From contig JAHFMA010000027.1 in the NCBI GenBank assembly GCA_023264475.1, positions 1 to 6,852 on the forward strand: DNA of 6,852 nucleotides, in the 5' to 3' direction. The stretch is from Candidatus Parcubacteria bacterium. GTDB taxonomy: Bacteria; Patescibacteriota; Minisyncoccia; Phycocordibacterales; PALSA-1337. Positions within the stretch are counted from its first letter, which is position 1; each line of letters opens with the position of its first letter. This document shows positions 1 through 6,040 of the stretch, piece after piece. The notes under the pieces are model-generated. The model made no database searches. It saw only the letters and a list, made by a program, of their open reading frames with translations, and was not told where the DNA came from. The translations under genes and the position numbers were made by a program.

Positions 1-779
1 ACGCCTGATAATAAACGGCGCCTTATAGGGATAATCGCCGGTGCAGAGGCAGCTCTAACATAAGCATCATCGGCAGACATGCCCGACTCCATCAGCATGC
101 CGAAGGAGCGGAAAAATGCCGTGAGTGCATAACGCTCAGCCAGCGATCCAATGATGGGGGTGCACAACAAGCATCGATGGGCCGTTACCTTCACAGCTTC
201 ATACCGCCGATATGTCCATATCATCAGAGCAGCCACAAGGATAGACCCTATTCCAAAGATCATTCCCCAATCCATGGTCCAAGCCGACACATTCATGACT
301 ATCCTGGTCAATAGCGGCAGATCGGCATGCAAACCGGCGAGCATAGGCAATATTTGCGGCATAACACCACGGACTAATCCGACAGCAAGCGCTAGAGCGG
401 CACATCCTATGACGCACGGGTATGCCATGGCGGACAGGCACTTCCTCGCGATATCCGCCTCTCTTTCCATGAGCTCCAAGGAAGCACGCAAAGCGTTAGC
501 CAAGTCACCTGAAGATTCACCGCACTCGATCAGTCCGAGCACTGCTCTGGGCAGACTACAAAAAGTCGCCACGGTGTCCGACAGCGTCCGTCCTGATTCG
601 ATCATATCCACTGACCGGCTAATCAAACGCCTTGATCTCTCAGACAAGCCTTCGGCCGCCAGTCCCATAGCTTGGCCTAGAGGCATGCCCGCAGATAGGA
701 ACATCTCTAGGCGCTCTATAGTCATGAGCGATTCCTTGCGATCGAGATGCTTGCGGAAGAGAGAGATATCTGACTTCAT
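1..779 (-). CDS. pilC: Type II secretion/type IV pilus inner-membrane platform protein, PilC/GspF family (3' end cut off by window edge)
   Basis: This is the platform protein of a type IV pilus or type II secretion-like machine. It sits in the inner membrane and couples the assembly ATPase to pilin extraction. My translation gives 259 residues with no stop before the edge; full-length members have about 400, so roughly two thirds is visible. The first T2SSF domain covers about residues 16-145, with the family motifs LSAGMPLGQAM (29-39) and LIECGESSGDL (83-93). Hydrophobic segments follow at about 119-145 and 170-190, and a second domain repeat begins at about 219 (LTAFFRSFGMLMESGMSADDAY). The start ATG (779-777) overlaps the TGA of the upstream ATPase gene as ATGA, which fixes the start and implies translational coupling. 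No Shine-Dalgarno is visible. Family assignment is firm; the choice between pilus, competence and secretion roles is inferred from the PilB-like neighbour. Confidence 0.9.
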   Translation of the reverse strand, partial: MKSDISLFRKHLDRKESLMTIERLEMFLSAGMPLGQAMGLAAEGLSERSRRLISRSVDMIESGRTLSDTVATFCSLPRAVLGLIECGESSGDLANALRASLELMEREADIARKCLSAMAYPCVIGCAALALAVGLVRGVMPQILPMLAGLHADLPLLTRIVMNVSAWTMDWGMIFGIGSILVAALMIWTYRRYEAVKVTAHRCLLCTPIIGSLAERYALTAFFRSFGMLMESGMSADDAYVRAASAPAIIPIRRRLLSG

Positions 780-2026
780 GAGTATAAAGCCGCTCTTATC
801 TCCTCATTGGTCGTGACGCCCCAATCGACTTTCTCTTCAGCGTCCTCCTTCATAGGCCTGAATCCATCAGCCTTGGCCGCCGCCTCGATGACGACTGGTG
901 ATGCGCCAGCGCCTATGAGCTCACGCAATCCCGGACCGACCACTAGAATCTCGGAAATCACTGACCGACCACGGAAGCCGACACCCCTGCATATACGGCA
1001 TGTATCAGGCGCGAGATTCCTGTCTGACTTTCCTCCTCCGCATTCACCGCAGATCTTACGTACGAGCCGTTGGCTCACGACAAGCCGCAGCGTCGAAGCC
1101 AGAAGGTATCTTTCTAGCCCCATATCTGACAAACGCACTATCGCCTCTATGGCAGAAGTGGTGTGGAGAGTGGACATGACCAAGTGGCCGGTAAGGGCTG
1201 TGTGCGCGACGACTTTGGCAGTTTCGTTGTCTCGGATCTCGCCGATCATGATCACATCAGGATCTTGCCTCAAGGCCGATCGTAGGCCGGAAGCGAATGT
1301 CACTCCATGCGCATGACGGATATGAACATGTCTGACTCCGGGGACTTCATATTCGACAGGGTCCTCGAGCGTCATGATCGCCAACGGCTCTCGGGCCTTG
1401 AGTCCCAAGCAGACGCGCAGAGTCGTCGTCTTGCCGGAGCCTGTCGGACCAGTGACCAGGATCAATCCATTTGGCGCGGACAACGCCGCATCCAGGATGC
1501 TGACCTGATCCGGCGTGAATCCCAGTGAAGCAAAGGAATCTTGCGCCTTGGCTCGTGCTGGCAACAGTCTGACCACAGCGTTCTCGCCGCGATATGTCGG
1601 CATGAATGAGACACGGATGTTATACGGCTCTCCCGAGAGCTCGACAGCAAACCTGCCGTCTTGCGGGATCGCGTGTATATCTGTACGGGCTCCGGACAAG
1701 ATCTTGAGCCGAGCGATCGCTTCTTCATGCAAGCGCCGCGGCATGATCCCTGCGAGTTCGAGCTCTCCATCTATACGATACCTGATGGCCACGCCGTCTC
1801 CGCGCGGGTCGATATGCGCATCCGAAGCTCCTAGGCCTGCCGCCATGCGGAGCACAACATCCACAGCCTCGGCAGCTGAAGCCGTGTCGAATGCCGCTTG
1901 AGCGTTCTCCATAATCTCATTCATGCGCTTACGATACGCCATGGCGATAAAATCGGTCTCAAAAATAGATAAAATCCTTATGAATTCCGCCTCAAAACGG
2001 TATGAATTTTTATTACCTTGCCCCAT
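776..2026 (-). CDS. pilB: Type IV pilus / type II secretion assembly ATPase, PilB/GspE family, short form
   Basis: This is a cytoplasmic hexameric ATPase that powers pilin polymerisation at the inner membrane. In the 416-residue translation the N2 domain covers about 48-155 (YRIDGEL, PQDGRF). Walker A is GPTGSGKT (193-200), the Asp box is TLEDPVEY (219-226), Walker B is DVIMIGE (257-263), and the His box carries H281 and H288. A zinc-binding pair of CxxC motifs lies at C326/C329 and C343/C346. The CxxC insertion and the C-terminal GVTTNEEI mark it as PilB/GspE rather than the retraction ATPase PilT. It is well short of the roughly 550 residues of typical PilB because the N-terminal MshEN/GspE-N domain is absent. 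The start is uncertain: 2026 is the longest choice, but codons 1-28 are AT-rich and overlap likely promoter DNA, so ATG at 1942, 1924 or 1912 may be the real start. It is the first gene of an operon with the platform gene. Confidence 0.93.
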   Translation of the reverse strand: MGQGNKNSYRFEAEFIRILSIFETDFIAMAYRKRMNEIMENAQAAFDTASAAEAVDVVLRMAAGLGASDAHIDPRGDGVAIRYRIDGELELAGIMPRRLHEEAIARLKILSGARTDIHAIPQDGRFAVELSGEPYNIRVSFMPTYRGENAVVRLLPARAKAQDSFASLGFTPDQVSILDAALSAPNGLILVTGPTGSGKTTTLRVCLGLKAREPLAIMTLEDPVEYEVPGVRHVHIRHAHGVTFASGLRSALRQDPDVIMIGEIRDNETAKVVAHTALTGHLVMSTLHTTSAIEAIVRLSDMGLERYLLASTLRLVVSQRLVRKICGECGGGKSDRNLAPDTCRICRGVGFRGRSVISEILVVGPGLRELIGAGASPVVIEAAAKADGFRPMKEDAEEKVDWGVTTNEEIRAALYS

Positions 2027-2046
2027 TCATATTTGTGTGTTAATAT
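2018..2046 (+). promoter_or_regulatory. Candidate promoter for the adenylate kinase-like gene
   Basis: TTGCCC (2018-2023) and TAATAT (2041-2046) are separated by 17 bp, with TGT before the -10 as an extended -10. Each hexamer matches consensus at four of six positions. The start of transcription would be near 2053, giving a leader of about 57 bases. The -10 lies on almost the same bases as the minus-strand -10 of the pilus operon. Confidence 0.35.
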
Positions 2047-2068
2047 AGCAATCAGCCGCTCTTTCCAA
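2040..2068 (-). promoter_or_regulatory. Candidate sigma70-type promoter for the pilB-pilC operon
   Basis: On the minus strand, TTGGAA (2068-2063) could be a -35. It is followed by TATATT (2047-2042, five of six matches, preceded by TGC as an extended -10; 15-bp spacer) or by TATTAA (2045-2040; 17-bp spacer). Transcription would start near 2033-2035, leaving only a 7-9 base leader before the ATG at 2026, or about 92 bases before the ATG at 1942. This was read by eye and is unproven. Confidence 0.35.
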
Positions 2069-2077
2069 CCCTTGGAA
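2063..2077. repeat. Perfect inverted repeat in the divergent intergenic region (possible operator)
   Basis: TTCCAA, three C residues, then TTGGAA form a perfect 6-bp inverted repeat with a 3-bp spacer. It lies between the divergent pilus operon and the adenylate kinase-like gene. Its left arm coincides with the candidate minus-strand -35, and the whole repeat falls in the predicted 5' leader of the plus-strand gene. A binding site for a dimeric regulator is possible, but short palindromes also occur by chance and only one copy was noticed. Confidence 0.35.
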
Positions 2078-2109
2078 TAGACGCAAAAACTGCAGAAATC
2101 CAATAATAG

Positions 2110-2718
2110 ATGAATCAAGAAGACATCCTTCAACGTATGCTCGTCGTGGTCGTGCTCGGTCACAATCACCTCGCGGAATCGATCACTCGAGACTTCGCCG
2201 GAGATGAACGGACCCAGCTCATACGCATGAGCACGATGGTCGAGCCAGATCATGAAGCTCGCCGCGATGAAAAGGCTCCGGATACGGTCGCCATGTTCCT
2301 GGAACAGGCGGCTGCAGCATTCAGCAAAGGCAAGCGTTTGCTCATCGTGACCGGTTTCCCCAAGAACGTCACGGATGCCCACTATCTCGGCACCAGGTGT
2401 CCGAGCATCCTTGTCCTCTCTCTCGAACTGCCGGCCGACAGCATCGTCTACAAGTCGATCGGGCATGCCCACGCCGGGGTGCCTCACAGCCAGCTCAAAC
2501 AGCAGATCGTCCGCGAAGAGCTCGAAACAGCGCATATCAAGAAGGTCATGAAAGTCGGCTCTGATCACGTCATCTACGGCATCAGATGCGTTTCGAAGCA
2601 GCGCCGGTTCCTAAGGAACCAGATCGACAAATTCTTGAAGAGCACGATGATCCGTCTCGAACTGCCAGTCGTCCACAAGATCGCAAGCACCCGCCATCAC
2701 GCCCTATTAACGGCTTGA
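2110..2718 (+). CDS. Adenylate kinase-like P-loop protein with degenerate nucleotide-binding motif; function unknown
   Basis: The 202-residue protein has no family I can name with certainty. Its layout follows adenylate kinase. A first strand (MLVVVVLG, 10-17) runs into GHNHLAES (17-24), which sits where the Walker A GxxxxGK[ST] would be, with the second Gly replaced by Ala and the Lys by Glu. LLIVTGFPKNVTDAHYL (77-93) resembles the kinase segment ILDGFPRTxxQAxxL, with the Asp and Arg changed. ILVLSLELPAD (100-110) resembles the following strand, and a basic helical C-terminus ends the protein. The loss of Lys, Asp and Arg suggests a pseudoenzyme that may bind but not phosphorylate nucleotides; this is inference. 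The start at 2110 lacks a Shine-Dalgarno, and ATG 2137 (residue 10) is the alternative. It is monocistronic, divergent from pilB and closed by a terminator. Confidence 0.8.
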   Translation: MNQEDILQRMLVVVVLGHNHLAESITRDFAGDERTQLIRMSTMVEPDHEARRDEKAPDTVAMFLEQAAAAFSKGKRLLIVTGFPKNVTDAHYLGTRCPSILVLSLELPADSIVYKSIGHAHAGVPHSQLKQQIVREELETAHIKKVMKVGSDHVIYGIRCVSKQRRFLRNQIDKFLKSTMIRLELPVVHKIASTRHHALLTA

Positions 2719-2730
2719 TACGGGCCCGTA
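2719..2730. repeat. 12-bp perfect palindrome directly after a stop codon
   Basis: TACGGGCCCGTA begins on the base after the TGA at 2716-2718 and reads identically on both strands. It precedes the terminator hairpin by five bases. No function can be assigned, and it may be chance in GC-rich sequence. Confidence 0.4.
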
Positions 2731-2735
2731 ACCCC

Positions 2736-2763
2736 AACCCCTGACCTGAGTCAGGGGTTTTTT
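2736..2763 (+). terminator. Rho-independent terminator of the adenylate kinase-like gene
   Basis: A 10-bp perfect stem (AACCCCTGAC at 2736-2745 pairing with GTCAGGGGTT at 2750-2759) closes a CTGA loop and runs into six T residues (2758-2763). There is no comparable T-run on the opposite strand, so it acts for plus-strand transcripts only. It insulates typA from the upstream gene. Confidence 0.93.
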
Positions 2764-2804
2764 ATCGCAAGAATAGACTATATGCTGAGGCCCTTACGAC
2801 ATTC

Positions 2805-2834
2805 TTGACTTTATAGGCTTTTTTATGCTTTACT
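2805..2834 (+). promoter_or_regulatory. Candidate promoter for typA
   Basis: TTGACT (2805-2810, five of six matches to the -35 consensus) is followed after 18 bp by TTTACT (2829-2834, four of six), preceded by TGC as an extended -10. Transcription would begin near 2841, just before the leader hairpin and about 48 bases ahead of the typA ATG. The upstream terminator makes a dedicated promoter here necessary. Confidence 0.55.
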
Positions 2835-2846
2835 ATTCCTTATCGA

Positions 2847-2880
2847 GCCGTCGGCGCTCACGCCAGACGGCCTTTTATTT
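2847..2880 (+). promoter_or_regulatory. Stem-loop and U-rich tract in the typA 5' leader
   Basis: GCCGTC-GGCG (2847-2856) pairs with CGCC-A-GACGGC (2861-2871) around a CTCA loop, giving 10 bp with one bulged A at 2865. CTTTTATTT (2872-2880) follows, and the typA ATG is nine bases beyond that. The shape is terminator-like, but it lies at the predicted 5' end of the message, so it could be an attenuator, a 5' stabilising hairpin, or a temperature-sensitive element controlling initiation. The structure is visible; its role is inference. Confidence 0.6.
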
Positions 2881-2888
2881 CCACTATT

Positions 2889-4691
2889 ATGCAGATCCGC
2901 AACATCGCCATCATCGCGCACGTCGACCACGGCAAGACCACCCTGACCGACGCTATCATGACCCAGTGCGGCCACGCCGACGAGGGCTCCATGGACTCCA
3001 ACGCTCTCGAACAGGAGCGCGGCATCACCATATACGCCAAGAATACGTCCATCAACTACAAGGGCACCAAGATCAATATCGTGGACACCCCGGGCCACTC
3101 TGACTTCGGTTCCGAGGTCGAACGCGTCCTCCGTGCCATCGACACCGTCCTCCTGGTCGTCGACGCCCAAGAAGGCCCGATGCCTCAGACCCGCTTCGTG
3201 CTCAAGAAGTCCCTCGAGCTAGGCCTCAAGCCTATCGTCATCTTGAACAAGATCGACAAGCCGGCCGCCAACCCGGCTCGCGCCCATGACGAGGTCCTCG
3301 AACTCTTCATGGAGCTCGGCGCCAGCGACGAACAGCTCGACTTCCCCACGATATACGCTATCGGACGCCAGGGTGTGGCCATGAAGAACCTCGCCGACGA
3401 GCGCAAGGACCTCACGCCCCTTCTCGATATGGTCCTCGAGCATGTTCCTCCTGCCAACAAGGACGCCGCCGCTCCCCTCACCGCTCAGGTCTTCAACCTC
3501 GGCTATGACAACTTCCTTGGCCGTCTCGCGATCTGCCGCATCTATGACGGCACGATCAAGGATGGCCAGAATGTCTTCGTCAAGGATATCAACGGCAAGT
3601 CGTTCACCGGCAAGATCACCAAGCTCTTCTCCTTCGAGGGCAAGAAGCGCGTCGAGATCCCCCAGGCCGAGTCCGGCGACATCGTCACCGTGGCCGGCAT
3701 GCCTGATATCTACATCGGCGAGACCATCGCCGACTCCGAGGCCACCGTCGCCCTTCCTGCCATCAAGGTGGATGAGCCGACCATCAGCCTGCAGTTCCTC
3801 GTGAACAACTCCCCGTTCGCCGGCCGCGAAGGCACCTTCGTCACCGGACGCCAGATCCGCGAGCGCCTCGAGAAAGAGCTCGAGACCAATGTTGGCCTGC
3901 GCGTAGACTTTTCGTCCAATGAATCCATGACCGTCTTCGGCCGTGGTGAGCTCCACATCGGCATCCTCCTCGAGAATATGCGCCGCGAAGGCTATGAGGT
4001 GCAGGTCTCCCAGCCCAAGGTCATCATCAAAGAAGAGACCGACGCGGCCGGCCATGTCGAGAAGCTCGAACCGTTCGAGGAAGCCATCGTCGATTGCCCG
4101 AATGAATATTCCGGCGCCATCATCGAGAAGCTCGGCAAAAGGAAGGGCATCATGATCAACATGACCACCCATGAGAATCAGGTCCGTATGACCTTCGAGA
4201 TCCCGACCCGCGGTCTCCTCGGCTACAAGAACGTCTTCACCATCGATACCAAGGGCGAAGGCATCATGTCTTCGCGCGTCCTCGAGTTCCGCCCGTACGC
4301 CGGCGAGATCGAGAAGCGCGAGACCGGCTCTATGACCTCTATGGCGAGCGGCCGCACCTTCGGATTCTCGCTCTGGAACCTCCAAGATCGCGGTCGCCTC
4401 TTCATCGGCGCCGCAGTTGAGGTCTACGAGGGCATGGTCATCGGCGACACCGCCAAGGGCGACGACCTCGATGTGAACCCGTGCAAGGCCAAGGCCATGA
4501 GCAACATGCGCTCTTCCGGCAAGGACGAGGCTCTCACGCTCGTGCCCCACTTCGAGCTCTCGATCGAGCGCGGCTTGGAGCTCATGCGCGAAGATGAATA
4601 CCTCGAGATCACCCCGAAGAACATCCGCCTGCGCAAGAAGTTCCTCACGGAATTGGATCGCGCGAAGTCCAAGAGGAAGGATCTGCAATAA
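2889..4691 (+). CDS. typA: Translational GTPase TypA/BipA
   Basis: TypA/BipA is a ribosome-binding GTPase of the EF-G family, linked to 50S subunit assembly and to growth in cold or stress. The 600-residue protein is full length for the family. The G domain shows G1 AHVDHGKT (10-17), G2 RGITI (44-48), G3 DTPGH (66-70, with His70 as the expected catalytic histidine) and G4 NKID (120-123). Domain II covers about 200-290 and domain III about 298-385 ([26 protein letters not shown]). An EF-G domain V-like part covers about 388-475. The BipA-specific C-terminal domain follows ([38 protein letters not shown]). The start matches the family N-terminus. There is no Shine-Dalgarno. Codon use is strongly skewed to C-ending codons (CTC, ATC, GTC) plus AAG, more than in the pilus genes, which suggests high expression. 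It has its own promoter and terminator. Confidence 0.98.
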   Translation: MQIRNIAIIAHVDHGKTTLTDAIMTQCGHADEGSMDSNALEQERGITIYAKNTSINYKGTKINIVDTPGHSDFGSEVERVLRAIDTVLLVVDAQEGPMPQTRFVLKKSLELGLKPIVILNKIDKPAANPARAHDEVLELFMELGASDEQLDFPTIYAIGRQGVAMKNLADERKDLTPLLDMVLEHVPPANKDAAAPLTAQVFNLGYDNFLGRLAICRIYDGTIKDGQNVFVKDINGKSFTGKITKLFSFEGKKRVEIPQAESGDIVTVAGMPDIYIGETIADSEATVALPAIKVDEPTISLQFLVNNSPFAGREGTFVTGRQIRERLEKELETNVGLRVDFSSNESMTVFGRGELHIGILLENMRREGYEVQVSQPKVIIKEETDAAGHVEKLEPFEEAIVDCPNEYSGAIIEKLGKRKGIMINMTTHENQVRMTFEIPTRGLLGYKNVFTIDTKGEGIMSSRVLEFRPYAGEIEKRETGSMTSMASGRTFGFSLWNLQDRGRLFIGAAVEVYEGMVIGDTAKGDDLDVNPCKAKAMSNMRSSGKDEALTLVPHFELSIERGLELMREDEYLEITPKNIRLRKKFLTELDRAKSKRKDLQ

Positions 4692-4703
4692 TTCAGATAT
4701 AAG

Positions 4704-4731
4704 AAAAACCCCGGCAGAAGTCGGGGTTTTT
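4704..4731. terminator. Bidirectional rho-independent terminator between typA and truB
   Basis: The left arm AAAAACCCCGGC (4704-4715) pairs with GTCGGGGTTTTT (4720-4731) around an AGAA loop, giving 12 bp with one G-T wobble. Both strands end in T-rich tracts (TTTTTATTT on plus, TTTTTCTTAT on minus), so it can stop transcription from typA and from the convergent truB operon. The last two bases of the hairpin are part of the truB TAA codon (4732-4730). Confidence 0.93.
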
Positions 4732-5479
4732 ATTTCAATAATATCTTCACCCTTTTGATCGCCAACGCGAACGCCCCAGCCCCCGCATCCTTCCCCATTT
4801 GATCCGCCAGCGAACGCATATAGGTGCCGCTGGAGCATTTGACCTTGAATTTGATCGCATTGAAACCTGTGCCCGGCTGGTCCAGCAGATCATTCCATCT
4901 AGCCCTGATCTCTTCTTGTCTGAAGTCGCCACGGACCATGGATATCTTGGCGAGGATCTCCTTCTTGAGAAGCTCGGCGCTCACATGGCGTTCACCGATC
5001 TGCGACATGCTATAGATCTCGACGTCTTTGGTGGGCATCTCGTCAGGAAGGTCGCCGGCGCGCGCTAATTCATGCAAAGGTGCGCCGGCGACGGTCTTGG
5101 ATGAATACGGCGGATATTCTTGGGTGAATTTGTCGATATATTTGGCAAGGTCGATCTTGGGCGGCAGGACTTCTTCGAGGGCGCTACGAGCTGGGCCTAG
5201 CGTCGCCAGACCCAGAGCATCATAAGTATCAGTCGCAATGCCAAAAACGACCTCGACCTCATATTCCTTGTCTAGTCCGAGATATTTATCCTTGTTCTTG
5301 CATTCATCGCCAAACAAGACCAAGAGAGTGCCCTCAGCCATCGGATCGAGGCGACCGGCATAAGTCATCGGCGCTCCCTTGAGCTCAGTACGCGTAGCAC
5401 GATAGCGCTCCAGCGCCTCGAGCGGCGTCTCACCGGGCTGTTTGTTCACGAATACGTATTTCTCCTGTTTTCGGGCCAT
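4730..5479 (-). CDS. truB: tRNA pseudouridine(55) synthase TruB
   Basis: TruB isomerises U55 in the T-loop of tRNAs to pseudouridine in the cytoplasm. The 249-residue protein has the family order of motifs. VNKQPGETP (11-19) is followed by the catalytic loop GRLDPMAEG (42-50) with nucleophile Asp45, then KEYEVEVVFGIATDTYDALG (71-90), YPPYSSKTVAGAPLHELAR (122-140) and KCSSGTYMRSLADQMG (214-229). It is shorter than E. coli TruB (about 314) and seems to lack a C-terminal PUA domain. The usual GHTG before the catalytic loop reads TYAG here, so the conserved His is replaced by Tyr. The gene begins 26 bp after the DUF456 stop, suggesting one operon. No Shine-Dalgarno is present, and the start codon touches a small hairpin. 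Its TAA lies in the shared terminator. Confidence 0.93.
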   Translation of the reverse strand: MARKQEKYVFVNKQPGETPLEALERYRATRTELKGAPMTYAGRLDPMAEGTLLVLFGDECKNKDKYLGLDKEYEVEVVFGIATDTYDALGLATLGPARSALEEVLPPKIDLAKYIDKFTQEYPPYSSKTVAGAPLHELARAGDLPDEMPTKDVEIYSMSQIGERHVSAELLKKEILAKISMVRGDFRQEEIRARWNDLLDQPGTGFNAIKFKVKCSSGTYMRSLADQMGKDAGAGAFALAIKRVKILLK

Positions 5480-5494
5480 AGTCTAGAGAGACTA
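5479..5494 (-). promoter_or_regulatory. Small hairpin abutting the truB start codon
   Basis: On the minus strand TAGTCT pairs with AGACTA around a CTCT loop (6 bp), and the last A of the stem is the first base of the truB ATG. It fills most of the 26-bp gap after the DUF456 stop. It could modulate initiation or reinitiation, but the stem is short and weak, so chance is a real alternative. Confidence 0.3.
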
Positions 5495-5505
5495 GCACAT
5501 CCAGC

Positions 5506-5994
5506 CTAGATAAGCGCCAAGATCACGAAGAGGACGATAAAGGCGACTGCAGACGCGACCTTGAATCCGGTACCAGCCAACCAGCCGAGGAAGCTGCCTG
5601 CGGCGGCCTTGTGCGCCTGACGAACGTCTCGTGTCCGGAACCACTCTGAGGCGAGCACGCCGATGAACATCCCTGCCAGACTGCCGAATATCGGGATCGG
5701 GATGATCGCCGAGCCTACGATGAAGCCAAAGAATCCCCACACAATAGACATCCATGCGGCACCTCCCCATTTGGCGCCGATCATTCCTGCGAAGAAATCC
5801 ACTAACATGGTCAGGAAGGTCAGGGCAGCCAGTATCGAGATGTCCGTAGCGCTCAAGTGCATGAAGCCGTCTATATAGGCGAAAACCAGTGCCACGATGA
5901 ACATATATAGAGCGCCTGGGACAGGCAAGACGGCCATAGCGATGCCAGGAATGAGGAGCAAGGCGGCGATGATGAGAGATAGAATGTATGGCAT
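5506..5994 (-). CDS. DUF456 family integral membrane protein, function unknown
   Basis: This is a 162-residue, very hydrophobic protein with about six predicted membrane segments (near 4-22, 26-42, 54-72, 82-97, 99-117 and 147-162) and no catalytic motif. The glycine-rich layout matches the DUF456 family: the LPVPG turn (23-27), GAKWGGA (73-79), the IIPIPIFGSLAGMFIG stretch (97-112) and the AAAGSFLGWLAGTGFK segment (130-144). The length is normal for that family, whose biochemical role is not known. Basic residues around 118-129 suggest a cytoplasmic loop before the last helix. It heads a probable two-gene operon with truB. The ATG follows a candidate extended -10 by six bases with no room for a Shine-Dalgarno, so the message may be leaderless. 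The stop is TAG. Confidence 0.85.
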   Translation of the reverse strand: MPYILSLIIAALLLIPGIAMAVLPVPGALYMFIVALVFAYIDGFMHLSATDISILAALTFLTMLVDFFAGMIGAKWGGAAWMSIVWGFFGFIVGSAIIPIPIFGSLAGMFIGVLASEWFRTRDVRQAHKAAAGSFLGWLAGTGFKVASAVAFIVLFVILALI

Positions 5995-6000
5995 CGATAC

Positions 6001-6006
6001 ATCATA
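6001..6006 (-). promoter_or_regulatory. Candidate extended -10 for the DUF456-truB operon
   Basis: TATGAT on the minus strand (five of six matches), preceded by TGC as an extended -10, ends six bases before the ATG at 5994. The usual start point would be the A of that ATG. The -35 position (TAACAG, 6029-6024) is weak, and it overlaps the hisS -10. Confidence 0.5.
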
Positions 6007-6027
6007 GCAAAGAAGACCCTAGGCTGT

Positions 6028-6033
6028 TACAAT
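6028..6033 (+). promoter_or_regulatory. Candidate extended -10 for hisS
   Basis: TACAAT (five of six matches), preceded by TGT as an extended -10, ends seven bases before the hisS ATG at 6041. Transcription is therefore expected at or next to the start codon. The -35 position (TAGCAA, 6005-6010) is poor and overlaps the minus-strand -10. Confidence 0.5.
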
Positions 6034-6040
6034 ACTGCCC

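Noticed and set aside
199..441. 80-codon minus-strand open frame within the pilC-like region
   Set aside because: It is in a different frame from the T2SSF protein and shows no family features.
151..816. 221-codon plus-strand open frame opposite the pilC-like gene
   Set aside because: The minus-strand translation gives a clear T2SSF protein with an ATGA junction to pilB. The plus frame has no recognisable domain and no promoter.
807..1901. Several plus-strand frames opposite the pilB-like gene
   Set aside because: They are fragmentary, without domains or initiation signals, and lie opposite a gene with complete ATPase motifs.
1978..2568. 196-codon minus-strand frame opposite the kinase-like gene
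   Set aside because: It overlaps the divergent promoter region and the N-terminus of pilB. The plus-strand gene has strand-specific signals (terminator, fold-like motifs), so this is a shadow.
2847..2880. Leader hairpin as the terminator of the upstream gene
   Set aside because: The upstream gene already ends at a stronger terminator (2736-2763), and a good promoter lies between the two, so the hairpin belongs to the typA leader.
3219..4838. 539-codon minus-strand open frame opposite typA and the end of truB
   Set aside because: It is an antisense shadow produced by the strong C-ending codon bias of typA. Its low-complexity sequence (rich in Gly, Asp, Leu, Ala and Glu) matches no family, and it runs through the terminator.
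776..5994. Alternative genetic code with TGA as an amino acid (code 25)
   Set aside because: The pilB-like and kinase-like genes both end at TGA at sensible positions, one within an ATGA coupling site, and no real gene has an internal TGA.
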